NCBI RefSeq assembly: GCF_006385135.1
Contig: NZ_CP041025.1
Coordinates: forward strand, 461,001 to 525,000
Source: Paremcibacter congregatus
Lineage (GTDB): Bacteria > Pseudomonadota > Alphaproteobacteria > Sphingomonadales > Emcibacteraceae
Direction: 5' to 3'
DNA: 64,000 nucleotides
The translations under genes and the position numbers were made by a program. This document shows, piece by piece, positions 27,355-35,587 of the stretch. The notes beneath the pieces are model-generated. The model saw nothing but the letters and a program-made list of their open reading frames with translations, ran no database searches and was not told the DNA's origin. The first letter of the stretch is position 1. Each line of letters starts with the position of its first letter.

Positions 27355-28358
27355 TACATATCCTCGTGATAAAGCGCAGGTGACACCGCCCAGGCGGCCG
27401 CGCCGATCAGGGCCGGCTGCTGTTCCAGAATCTGATAGGTGGGGATGGCCTTGACATAAGTCAGACGTCCCTTGCTTTCGAAAGAGTCGCGAAATCCGCT
27501 GTTGCGGAAATAATCCTCGATCCGGGGCAGGATGCCGCCGGCAAGATAAATGCCGCCGGTGGCGTTGAACACCAGGGCCATGTCACTGGCGAAACGTCCA
27601 AGAAGCGCGCTGAAAAGATCAAGGGTCTTGGTGCAGGTCTGGTCGCTGTTCTCCAGCGCCTTGCGGGTGATTTCTTCCGGTGTCAGGCTGGCGGGGGGCA
27701 TTTTATCAAGATGCGCGAGGGCGCGGTACAGCGCCACCAGTCCCTGACCCGAGAGGAGCCGTTCGACTGAAACCCGCGGGTGTTGCTGTTTGATGATTTC
27801 CATAACCTCGAATTCAAGACGATTGGTGGGCGCGAAACAGATGTTGCCGCCCTCGCTGGAGAAGATCTTCCATTTATCATCCAGAGGGGTCAGCGCCGCC
27901 ATGCCGAGGCCTGTGCCGGGGCCGACAACGACGGCGGGACCGGAGGCGACCTTTTGCCCGCCACCAATCTGGAAGAACTGGTCATCGGACAAATGCGGTA
28001 TGGCGCAGGCGATGGCGGCAAAATCATTCATGATCTGCACGTCCTGCATTTTCAGGGCCTTTTTCATGCTGTCGCCGGAAAAACTCCAGGGATAATCGAC
28101 CAGCTGAATATTGTCTTCGACCACCGGTGCGGCGGCGGCAATGACGGCGCGCTGTGGTTTTTCCCCCGTGGTGGCGGACAGGTAACTGGAAAAAACCGCC
28201 TCAGGGGTATCAAAACTTGCGGTGGGCAGGATGACAAGATTGTGCAGTTCCACATGTAATGCCCGGGTCTCATCCTGATCCACATGAGCCAGGGCAATGC
28301 GGGTATTGGTTCCGCCAATATCGGCGACCAGAAGCGGTGCGTTGGTCAATCGTGTCAT
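27354..28358 (-). CDS. glk: Glucokinase (copy 2)
   Basis: A 334-residue Glk-family glucokinase with [15 protein letters not shown] near the N-terminus, [15 protein letters not shown] (catalytic Asp) and [13 protein letters not shown]. Compared with copy 1 it keeps the same motif order and the same C-terminal [10 protein letters not shown], but differs throughout. It overlaps edd by four bases and eda by one, so translation is coupled. Confidence 0.94.
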   Translation of the reverse strand: MTRLTNAPLLVADIGGTNTRIALAHVDQDETRALHVELHNLVILPTASFDTPEAVFSSYLSATTGEKPQRAVIAAAAPVVEDNIQLVDYPWSFSGDSMKKALKMQDVQIMNDFAAIACAIPHLSDDQFFQIGGGQKVASGPAVVVGPGTGLGMAALTPLDDKWKIFSSEGGNICFAPTNRLEFEVMEIIKQQHPRVSVERLLSGQGLVALYRALAHLDKMPPASLTPEEITRKALENSDQTCTKTLDLFSALLGRFASDMALVFNATGGIYLAGGILPRIEDYFRNSGFRDSFESKGRLTYVKAIPTYQILEQQPALIGAAAWAVSPALYHEDM

Positions 28359-30190
28359 AAATCTTCATCCCAAGTGAATAGTGAAGCGCCCTGTTCTGCT
28401 GAACTAGCACTATTGCGCAACATTGAAAAGAGCTCTCGGCCCATTCCCGTATTATTTTGTGTTAAATTTGCGGCAGCGGCCGGTCGGGCAGAAAAAATCT
28501 CTTCCGGGACCTCGATATGCAGTCGGCTGTTCCGGCCACCAATGGTGATAATATCACCATCTTCAATCCGGGCGATGGGCCCGTCGGCCATGGCTTCCGG
28601 GGTCAGGTGAATGGCGGCGGGAATCTTGCCGGATGCGCCCGACATGCGGCCATCGGTCACCAGACCGACCTGATATCCCTTGTCCTGCAGGATGCCAAGG
28701 ATCGGGGTCAGTTTATGCAATTCCGGCATGCCGTTGGCCCGGGGGCCCTGAAACCGGATCACGGCGATAAAGTCCCGGTTGAGGGCGCCGCTTTCAAACA
28801 GGCCCTGCAGGTCATTCTGATCAGACAGGGTGATGGCCGGGGCGGTGACGGTCATATGTTTGTCTTTCAAGGCCGAGGTCTTAATCACCGCGCTGCCAAG
28901 GTTTCCGGTAAGATGCTGCAGTCCGCCATCAGCGCGGAAAGGGGTGGTTACCGGGCGCAGGACCATATCGTCCAGACTGTTTTCCGGGGCGTCGCGCCAG
29001 GCGAGGCGCCCGTCTTCCAGAAACGGTTCCTTGGTATAGGCAGACAGGCCGCCGTCGCCCAGAACAGTTTTGACATCGTGATGCAGCAACCCGCTTTCGA
29101 GCAGACTGCTGATTAAAAAGCCCATGCCGCCTGCCGCCTGGAAATGATTGACATCGGCCAGGCCGTTGGGATAGATGCGACACAGCAACGGCACCAGATC
29201 AGACAGGGCGGCGAGATCCTGCCATGTCAATCTGATCCCCGCCGCCCGGCCAATGGCCATCAGATGCAGGGTATGATTTGTCGACCCTCCGGTTGCCAGA
29301 AGGCCGACCATGCCATTGACCAGTGTTTTGACGGTGACGATATCGGCAAGGGGGGTGGGGCTGTTTTCCGTTGTACAGCGCAGCAGGCGGGCGACGGCAT
29401 GGGTGTTCAGGGCGGCGCGCAAAGGGGTACCGGGATTGACAAAACTGCTGCCCGGCAATTGCAGGCCCATGATTTCCATCAGCATCTGATTGGTGTTGGC
29501 CGTGCCGTAAAACGTACAGGTTCCTGGGCTGTGATAGGATTGACTTTCGGCTTTCAGCAATTCCGGACGTCCGACCTTGCCTTCGGCAAAAAGCTGCCGC
29601 ACTTCGGCCTTTCTGGCGTTGGGCAGGCCGGATGGCATTGGTCCGGCGGGCATGAAGATCGCCGGAAGATGGCCAAAAGACAAAGCTCCCAGCAGCAGTC
29701 CGGGTACGATCTTGTCACAAATGCCCAGATGGATAACGCCGTCAAAGACATTATGGCTGAGGGCAACCGCTGTCGCCATGGCGATGACGTCGCGGCTGAA
29801 CAGGGACAATTCCATGCCGGTCTGTCCCTGGGTGATGCCGTCGCACATGGCAGGCACGCCGCCGGCAACCTGGGCCACGGCCCCGAGGGCCGCCGCCGCT
29901 TTCTTGATTTCCGCCGGATAATCGCTATAGGGGGCATGGGCCGACAGCATATCATTGTAGGCGGTGACAATCCCCAGGTTGGCGACCGTGTCGGAAGACA
30001 GGGCCGTTTTGTCGCCGGCGCTGCAGGCGGCGAAGGCGTGGGCGAGGTTGCCGCAGGAAATTGTGCTGCGTTTTGGTTTGTCTTGTTGCGCGCGGCGGAT
30101 TTTAGCGCGATAGGCGGCGCGTGTTGTCTTGCTCCGTTCGGCGATGCGGTTGGTGATGGCCTGTAGTGTGGGGTGGATTTTTTGTGTCAT
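28355..30190 (-). CDS. edd: Phosphogluconate dehydratase (copy 2)
   Basis: A 611-residue Edd with the cluster cysteines in [24 protein letters not shown] and [14 protein letters not shown] and the signature [19 protein letters not shown]. It begins four bases after the pgl stop and ends overlapping glk. Compared with copy 1 it has a slightly longer middle ([17 protein letters not shown]). Both copies look functional. Confidence 0.95.
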   Translation of the reverse strand: MTQKIHPTLQAITNRIAERSKTTRAAYRAKIRRAQQDKPKRSTISCGNLAHAFAACSAGDKTALSSDTVANLGIVTAYNDMLSAHAPYSDYPAEIKKAAAALGAVAQVAGGVPAMCDGITQGQTGMELSLFSRDVIAMATAVALSHNVFDGVIHLGICDKIVPGLLLGALSFGHLPAIFMPAGPMPSGLPNARKAEVRQLFAEGKVGRPELLKAESQSYHSPGTCTFYGTANTNQMLMEIMGLQLPGSSFVNPGTPLRAALNTHAVARLLRCTTENSPTPLADIVTVKTLVNGMVGLLATGGSTNHTLHLMAIGRAAGIRLTWQDLAALSDLVPLLCRIYPNGLADVNHFQAAGGMGFLISSLLESGLLHHDVKTVLGDGGLSAYTKEPFLEDGRLAWRDAPENSLDDMVLRPVTTPFRADGGLQHLTGNLGSAVIKTSALKDKHMTVTAPAITLSDQNDLQGLFESGALNRDFIAVIRFQGPRANGMPELHKLTPILGILQDKGYQVGLVTDGRMSGASGKIPAAIHLTPEAMADGPIARIEDGDIITIGGRNSRLHIEVPEEIFSARPAAAANLTQNNTGMGRELFSMLRNSASSAEQGASLFTWDEDL

Positions 30191-30194
30191 GGAA

Positions 30195-30893
30195 TTACGG
30201 GCACCAGTATATTTCGACAGGAGTTTGATCTTGATGCAGGATATGGCTCACTGGCCAGGTGAAGGCGGTATCATGGAGCGCATCCTGATAAACGGCCCAT
30301 TTTTCGACGCCGAAAAACAGGAGCGTCACTTGCGCTACATTCAACAGACTATTGACGGTCATACTGATGCGCGGGTAATCACCCCCCGGATTGCGGATAT
30401 ACTGGCAGATGTTCTTGTTGGCCGGGTCAAGGCCTCTGGCGGTATCCTCTGCCGTGGGAATCAAGGACGCCACATGGCCATCCAGCCCCATGCCAAGTAA
30501 CACCATATCAAAAGGTTGCGGCATCTGGCGCAGGCTGTCCAGCGTTATGGCATAACCGTCCATGAGCGCATCGGGGGGTGACTTCAGCGGAAAGAAACGG
30601 GCCGTGGCCGCCCTGTTCTGCATCAGGGTTTGACGAACGAGATATTCGCAACTGGCCGGATTGGTAGCGGGCACCCAGCGCTCATCGGTGACGCTGAGAC
30701 AGATTTTATCCCATGGGATATCGGCATGGGACAGCACATCGTAAAAACTGCCGGGGGTGGTGCCGCCCGACAGCAATACAGAAGCCATATCTTTTTCCGC
30801 GACGGCTTTCTGCAGGCGGGTTGTGGTGTCCTGAAACAGTTGGTCAAACAGAGCCTGCTTGCGGGTGAATTTTTTTTCCGTAATCTGTGTCAT
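30195..30893 (-). CDS. pgl: 6-phosphogluconolactonase (copy 2)
   Basis: A 232-residue lactonase, the same length as copy 1. [15 protein letters not shown] (about 42), [18 protein letters not shown] (about 68) and [19 protein letters not shown] (about 130) mark the family. The ATG overlaps the zwf stop by four bases. Confidence 0.93.
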   Translation of the reverse strand: MTQITEKKFTRKQALFDQLFQDTTTRLQKAVAEKDMASVLLSGGTTPGSFYDVLSHADIPWDKICLSVTDERWVPATNPASCEYLVRQTLMQNRAATARFFPLKSPPDALMDGYAITLDSLRQMPQPFDMVLLGMGLDGHVASLIPTAEDTARGLDPANKNICQYIRNPGGDYPRISMTVNSLLNVAQVTLLFFGVEKWAVYQDALHDTAFTWPVSHILHQDQTPVEIYWCP

Positions 30894-32299
30894 TCTTTGT
30901 CTACTCTGTTGCTGTACCAGTATTTTCCGTCCTGCCGGGGCAGAAGATGGCTTGAAATTGGGCCGTTTGTGCCGGGGGCATATGACTGCATGGGAACATT
31001 CACTTTCTGCCGGGCGTGACTGATCTGATCAATCCAGCGCCAGGAGGCCTCAATTTCATCCCAATGGACAAAGAAGGTCTGGTCGTTCTGGATAACGTCC
31101 TGCAGCAGTTTTTCGTAAGCATCCTGAATCCGGGTGTTTTCCCCCTCCGCCAGAGGATTGTGTAAGGTCAGGGGCAGGTCGGAAAGGATATTCTGATCGG
31201 GATGGATTTCAATCATCAACCGTCGGGGTCGTTCATTGGCGTCTGGGGAAGCGCTACGGGGCTTGAAGGTGATGACAATTTCACCACAGCGCTGTCGCAA
31301 TCTTTTGCCGGTTCGCAGATAAACAGGCACCCCGGCCCAGCGGTCGGTGTCAATAAAGATGCGCAGCGCGACAAACATCTCACCGGTGCCGGCAGAGGCG
31401 GAAATTTCTTCCTGATAGCCGGACACGGTCTGACCTCCAAGTGTTCCGGCGCGATATTGTCCGATTACCATATTGGACAGGATGCTGTCTTCTGTAATCG
31501 GTCGCAGAGATTGCAGGACCTCGATCTTGCCCCGGCGGATCTGGCTGGCGGTCAGATTTTGTGGCAGATCCATGGTCAGAAGCGCCACGGTTTGCAACAT
31601 ATGATTCTGGACCATGTCCTTCAGCGTTCCGATGCGGTCGAGCAATTCTGTACGGCCTTCCACCCCGACAGTTTCGGTAAGGGTGATCTGGATGTTATCT
31701 ATGCTGTCCGCGTGCCACAGGGCCTCAAGGCCCGGGTTCTGTATCCGCAGGGGCAGGATATTCTGCAGCGCGGTTTTGCCGAGATAATGATCAATACGGA
31801 AGATCTGGGTCTCCGCGAATGTTTCCGATATGACGCCGTTGATTTCTGCTGCGCTTGTCAGGTCCTCGCCGAGCGGTTTTTCCACGACAATGCGGGACTG
31901 GGGCGGGTTCAGATTATGCTGACGAATTTTCCGGCAGAGGGAGGCAAATAAAAATGATGGCACGGCAAAATAGTAAATGATGTCGCGGTCGTTTGCTGGC
32001 GACAGCCAGTCCGACAGGCTGCGCCAGGCGTCTTCTGCTCTCAGATCAAGGGACATGACGTCCATGCGACGCATCAACCGGTCAAGCTGTTCTGGGGTGG
32101 TCTCGCTGAGATGGGGGGCAATGCGGGCGGCGAAGGCGGTGCGAAATTCTTGATCATCCCGAACATCCTGGGCGGCGATCAGAAGGCGACTGTGATCAAG
32201 CAAATCACTATTCTGCATAATATGGGCCAGGGCGGGGATCAACTTGCGGGTGGCCAGGTCGCCACTGCCGCCAAATAAGATTATGTCGAGCTGTCTCAT
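30890..32299 (-). CDS. zwf: Glucose-6-phosphate 1-dehydrogenase (copy 2)
   Basis: A 469-residue G6PDH with the dinucleotide loop LFGGSGDLATRKLIPAL (8-24), EKPLGED (140-146) and RIDHYLGKT (168-176). It leads the second zwf-pgl-edd-glk-eda operon on the minus strand. Unlike copy 1 its promoter carries the TGACAGCGCTGTCA operator, so this copy belongs to the amino-sugar regulon. Confidence 0.95.
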   Translation of the reverse strand: MRQLDIILFGGSGDLATRKLIPALAHIMQNSDLLDHSRLLIAAQDVRDDQEFRTAFAARIAPHLSETTPEQLDRLMRRMDVMSLDLRAEDAWRSLSDWLSPANDRDIIYYFAVPSFLFASLCRKIRQHNLNPPQSRIVVEKPLGEDLTSAAEINGVISETFAETQIFRIDHYLGKTALQNILPLRIQNPGLEALWHADSIDNIQITLTETVGVEGRTELLDRIGTLKDMVQNHMLQTVALLTMDLPQNLTASQIRRGKIEVLQSLRPITEDSILSNMVIGQYRAGTLGGQTVSGYQEEISASAGTGEMFVALRIFIDTDRWAGVPVYLRTGKRLRQRCGEIVITFKPRSASPDANERPRRLMIEIHPDQNILSDLPLTLHNPLAEGENTRIQDAYEKLLQDVIQNDQTFFVHWDEIEASWRWIDQISHARQKVNVPMQSYAPGTNGPISSHLLPRQDGKYWYSNRVDKE

Positions 32300-32339
32300 A
32301 TTGTCTATGCCTTAATCGGATATCGCCAAAATCACCGGC

Positions 32340-32368
32340 AGGATAGTCATTATTGACAGCGCTGTCAA
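32340..32368 (-). promoter_or_regulatory. TGACAGCGCTGTCA operator on the second zwf promoter
   Basis: The palindrome (32354-32367) provides TTGACA on the minus strand (32368-32363); TATCCT (32345-32340) follows after 17 bases, 41 bp before the zwf start. On the plus strand no matching -10 is seen, so control of the divergent LacI gene at 32498 from this site is possible but not shown. Confidence 0.85.
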
Positions 32369-32497
32369 TAATTTGTACGGCAGGATATCTTTTTACAAAA
32401 AGAAATCGAGAAATTGATTTATCTTGGTTCCGGTTACGGCTAATCTAAGGATCGTAACAGGCAGATCACGCATCTGGCAGCTAAATAGGGATTTTCT

Positions 32498-33553
32498 GTG
32501 CTGGAAAAAAAACGCAGTAGAGCGACGATCGATGATGTGGCGGAACGTGCGAGCGTGTCCATAAAAACCGTTTCACGGGTGATGAACCAGGAACCCAATG
32601 TGCGGGAAAAAACCCGTGACAAGGTGTTGAAGGCGGCGAAGGAGTTGAATTATCAACCCAACCTGTCGGCGCGGATGCTGGCGGGCGACCGATCTTACCT
32701 GCTGGGGATGCTTTATGATACGCCCAGTAACTATAATAATGACATTCAGGTCGGGGCGTTGGCCCGCTGCCGGGAAGGCGGCTATAATCTGGTGGTGGAT
32801 CAATGTGACCCGGAAACCGATGACGTGGCCCAGAAGGTTGATCAGATGCTGGCCCAGTCGAATCTTGACGGGGTGATCCTGACCGCACCCTTGTGTGATC
32901 ATCAGCCTCTGCTCGATATTCTGAACGGTCGGGGGGTGCCCTTTGTCCGCGTCACGCCAATGATCAATCTTGAACAAGGCCCCTGTGTCTATATGGATGA
33001 CTACCAGGCGGCGTACGATATGACCTCCTATCTGGTTTCTCTTGGCCATAAAGATATCGGTTTTATCAAGGGCCATCCGGGTCATGGCTCGGCGGCGATG
33101 CGCTACAAAGGCTTTTGCGATGCGCTGAAGGCGCATGGGTTGCGCTTGAAAGAAGATTTCGTCAAGCAGGGGTTTTATTCCTACCGCTCCGGCATGGCGG
33201 CGGCAGAGGAAATCTTCGCGGATGCGCCACACCCGACGGCGGTCTTTGCCTCGGACGATGATATGGCGGCCGGGGTTGAGGCGGCGGCCCATAAATATGG
33301 TCTGGAAATTCCCGCTCAGTTGTCTGTGGTGGGCTTCGATGATACGCCGATCGCCGAGGTGATCTGGCCCCAGCTCACCACTATCCGTCAACCAATCCCC
33401 GAGATGGCCGGGGCGGCGGTGCAATTGCTGATCGAAGGCAAAAGCCGCAAGGGGGGCGCCAAGTCCGATAACGCCACGCAGAATATTCTGATCGATTTCG
33501 AACTGGTGGAACGGGAATCCAGCAGTGCGCCCGCCATAGCGTCATCATCCTGA
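32498..33553 (+). CDS. LacI-family repressor (second copy), probable regulator of the GlcNAc/ED regulon
   Basis: A 351-residue LacI/GalR regulator. Helix-turn-helix IDDVAERASVSIKTVSRVMN, hinge YQPNLSARMLAG, effector domain with FASDDDMAAGVEAAAH (about 250) and VVGFDDTPIAEVIWPQLTT (about 272). The start is a GTG with AGGG about 7 bases upstream. It shares many residues with the copy at 11531, but the first two positions of the recognition helix differ (SIK versus SMM), which in this family usually changes operator choice. It sits beside one TGACAGCGCTGTCA site and within 6 kb of four others, so it is the best candidate to bind them. The inducer may be GlcNAc-6-P or glucose-6-P; this is inference. 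Confidence 0.88.
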   Translation: MLEKKRSRATIDDVAERASVSIKTVSRVMNQEPNVREKTRDKVLKAAKELNYQPNLSARMLAGDRSYLLGMLYDTPSNYNNDIQVGALARCREGGYNLVVDQCDPETDDVAQKVDQMLAQSNLDGVILTAPLCDHQPLLDILNGRGVPFVRVTPMINLEQGPCVYMDDYQAAYDMTSYLVSLGHKDIGFIKGHPGHGSAAMRYKGFCDALKAHGLRLKEDFVKQGFYSYRSGMAAAEEIFADAPHPTAVFASDDDMAAGVEAAAHKYGLEIPAQLSVVGFDDTPIAEVIWPQLTTIRQPIPEMAGAAVQLLIEGKSRKGGAKSDNATQNILIDFELVERESSSAPAIASSS

Positions 33554-33688
33554 ATTTAAGTCAGAACCCACGATGTTATCAAGAGCCATAATCTCAAGAT
33601 GGGGCTCTCGCATGATATCGACATGGATCCTGGACCCAGGTCCGGGGGAACAAGTGTAGACTTTTAGGATAGCCGCTTTCCATCTTCA
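33554..33688. other. Spacer with partial palindromic repeat after lacI
   Basis: First part of the 306-bp gap between lacI and pgi. A weak hairpin AGAGCC/GGCTCT and the inverted-repeat-rich GGATCCTGGACCCAGGTCCG resemble the short dispersed intergenic repeats of alphaproteobacteria. No T-run terminator is seen. Confidence 0.35.
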
Positions 33689-33717
33689 TTGACAGCGCTG
33701 TCATTTTAAACTATCGT
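33689..33717 (+). promoter_or_regulatory. TGACAGCGCTGTCA operator on the pgi promoter
   Basis: The palindrome (33690-33703) overlaps TTGACA (33689-33694), with TATCGT (33712-33717) 17 bases downstream. The pgi start is about 140 bp further on. Confidence 0.85.
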
Positions 33718-33859
33718 CCGGAAAAATCATCAGAACACGGGCTGGTGCTGAACAGACTTGAGACTGCATGAGACAGACCGGGTCCTGTTTTTTACCAGAG
33801 AACCTGATGGTGCCAAAAGGGCAGCGTTCGCCGATCATTGAGCCAGGAGAAAACAGGTT

Positions 33860-35530
33860 ATGTCAGATATCACGAAAAGTAAAAGCTGGCGCGCGCTCGC
33901 GGCGCAGGGGGCGGAGATGAAAAATCGTCATCTCAATGATCTGTTCCGCGCCGACCCGGATCGTTTCGCCAAATTCTCCATAGAGATGCAAGATATCCTG
34001 TTCGATTATTCCAAGAATCTGGTCACCGAACAGACCATCGACGGTCTGCTGGATCTGGCGCGCGAGGTGGATGTGGAAGCCTGGCGGGCCCGGATGTTCT
34101 CCGGCGCCCAGGTCAATATGACCGAAGACCGCGCGGTGTTGCATGTGGCCCTGCGTAACCGGTCGAATGAACCGATCCTGGTCGATGGCGCGGATGTCAT
34201 GCCGCAGATCAAGGCGGAACTCGCCGCCATGAAAAGCTTTGTCGAGCGGGTGCGCGGCGGGGACTGGCGCGGCTATTCCGGCAAACGCATCACCGATGTG
34301 GTCAGCATCGGCATCGGCGGCTCCCATCTTGGGCCGCAAATGGTCACCGAAGCCCTGAAAGGCAGCAAGAACAACCCCATGCGGGTGCATTATATTTCCA
34401 ATGTCGACGGCACCCAGATCGCCGATGTGCTGCGGCCGCTCAACCCGGAGCAGGTGCTGTTTGTCATCTCCTCGAAGACCTTCACCACCTATGAAACCCT
34501 GACCAACATGCGCACCGCCATGAACTGGCTGGTGGCGTCTTCCTTCGATCAGAGCGTGTTGGACAAGCATTTCGTCGCCGTCACCGCCAGACCGGAAAAT
34601 GCAGAAAAGGAAGGTTTTCCGGCGGAGAATATTTTCCAGATATGGGATTGGGTCGGCGGGCGTTTCTCGCTCTGGTCGGCCATTGGTCTGCCGATCGCGC
34701 TTTATCTCGGGTTTGACAGTTTCGAGGAATTGCTCGACGGCGCCCATGACATGGATCAGCATTTCCAAAACGCGCCTCTGGGTGAGAACGCCCCGGTGAT
34801 GCTCGCCCTGGTCGGGGTGTGGAACAGCACCTTTCTGGAGGCCCAGACCCAGGCGATCCTGCCTTATGATCAGTCATTGCATATGTTCTCGGCCTATATG
34901 CAGCAGGCGGAAATGGAAAGCAACGGCAAGTCGGTCAACTGGGACGGGGCCGATGTGCCCTATCAAACCGGCGCAATCATCTGGGGCCAGTTGGGCATCA
35001 ATGGTCAACACGCCTTCTATCAATATCTGCATCAGGGCAAGAATATCGTGCCCTGTGATTTTATCGGCTCCATTGAGAGCAATACCCCGGTCAAGGGCCA
35101 TCATGAATATCTTATGGCCAATTTCTTCGCCCAGACCCAGGCTCTGATGATCGGCATTGACGAGGAGGAGGTGCGGGCCGAACTGCGCCGCAAGGGCAAG
35201 TCGGAACGTTATATCGAACGGCTGGTGTCGCACAAGATTCACAAAGGCAATCGCCCGACCAACACATTGTTGTTGAGCCGTATATCGCCGCGCACCCTCG
35301 GCAGCCTGATCGCGCTCTATGAACATAAGATTTTTGTTCAGGGCATCATCTGGCAGGTTTGTTCCTTTGACCAATGGGGCGTTGAACTGGGCAAGCAACT
35401 GGCGATGAATATTCAGGGCGAACTGGCCCCAAAAGCCGCCACCGGCCCGCATGACAGTTCGACCACTGGTCTGATTGACTATTTCAAGCAACAGCGAGAT
35501 ACGCCCCCGCCGCCGTCATCCCGCACGTGA
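33860..35530 (+). CDS. pgi: Glucose-6-phosphate isomerase
   Basis: A 556-residue cytoplasmic isomerase interconverting glucose-6-P and fructose-6-P. Core motifs are intact: SIGIGGSHLGPQMVTEAL (about 150), FVISSKTFTTYETLTN (about 200), WDWVGGRFSLWSAIGLPIA (about 268) and the catalytic GANGQHAF-like block, here GINGQHAFYQYLHQG (about 385). The same operator as the nag genes suggests it works backwards here, turning fructose-6-P from GlcNAc into glucose-6-P for the ED pathway. The last residues (PPPPSSRT) are encoded within a palindromic intergenic repeat, so the original stop was probably lost or moved. Confidence 0.95.
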   Translation: MSDITKSKSWRALAAQGAEMKNRHLNDLFRADPDRFAKFSIEMQDILFDYSKNLVTEQTIDGLLDLAREVDVEAWRARMFSGAQVNMTEDRAVLHVALRNRSNEPILVDGADVMPQIKAELAAMKSFVERVRGGDWRGYSGKRITDVVSIGIGGSHLGPQMVTEALKGSKNNPMRVHYISNVDGTQIADVLRPLNPEQVLFVISSKTFTTYETLTNMRTAMNWLVASSFDQSVLDKHFVAVTARPENAEKEGFPAENIFQIWDWVGGRFSLWSAIGLPIALYLGFDSFEELLDGAHDMDQHFQNAPLGENAPVMLALVGVWNSTFLEAQTQAILPYDQSLHMFSAYMQQAEMESNGKSVNWDGADVPYQTGAIIWGQLGINGQHAFYQYLHQGKNIVPCDFIGSIESNTPVKGHHEYLMANFFAQTQALMIGIDEEEVRAELRRKGKSERYIERLVSHKIHKGNRPTNTLLLSRISPRTLGSLIALYEHKIFVQGIIWQVCSFDQWGVELGKQLAMNIQGELAPKAATGPHDSSTTGLIDYFKQQRDTPPPPSSRT

Positions 35531-35580
35531 TGCGGGGTCACAGGGATGCGAAATTTGGGGGAGGGGGCGATGACGCCCCC
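35514..35580. repeat. REP-like palindrome and GC hairpin between pgi and the GH20 gene
   Basis: CCCGCA/TGCGGG (35520-35536) around a 5-base loop lies in a GTCATCCCGC context typical of dispersed alphaproteobacterial intergenic palindromes; the pgi stop codon is in its loop. A second hairpin, GGGGGCG/CGCCCCC (35563-35580), fills the rest of the convergent gap. Neither has a T-run, but together they could stall transcription from both sides. Confidence 0.5.
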
Positions 35581-35587
35581 TTGTCCC

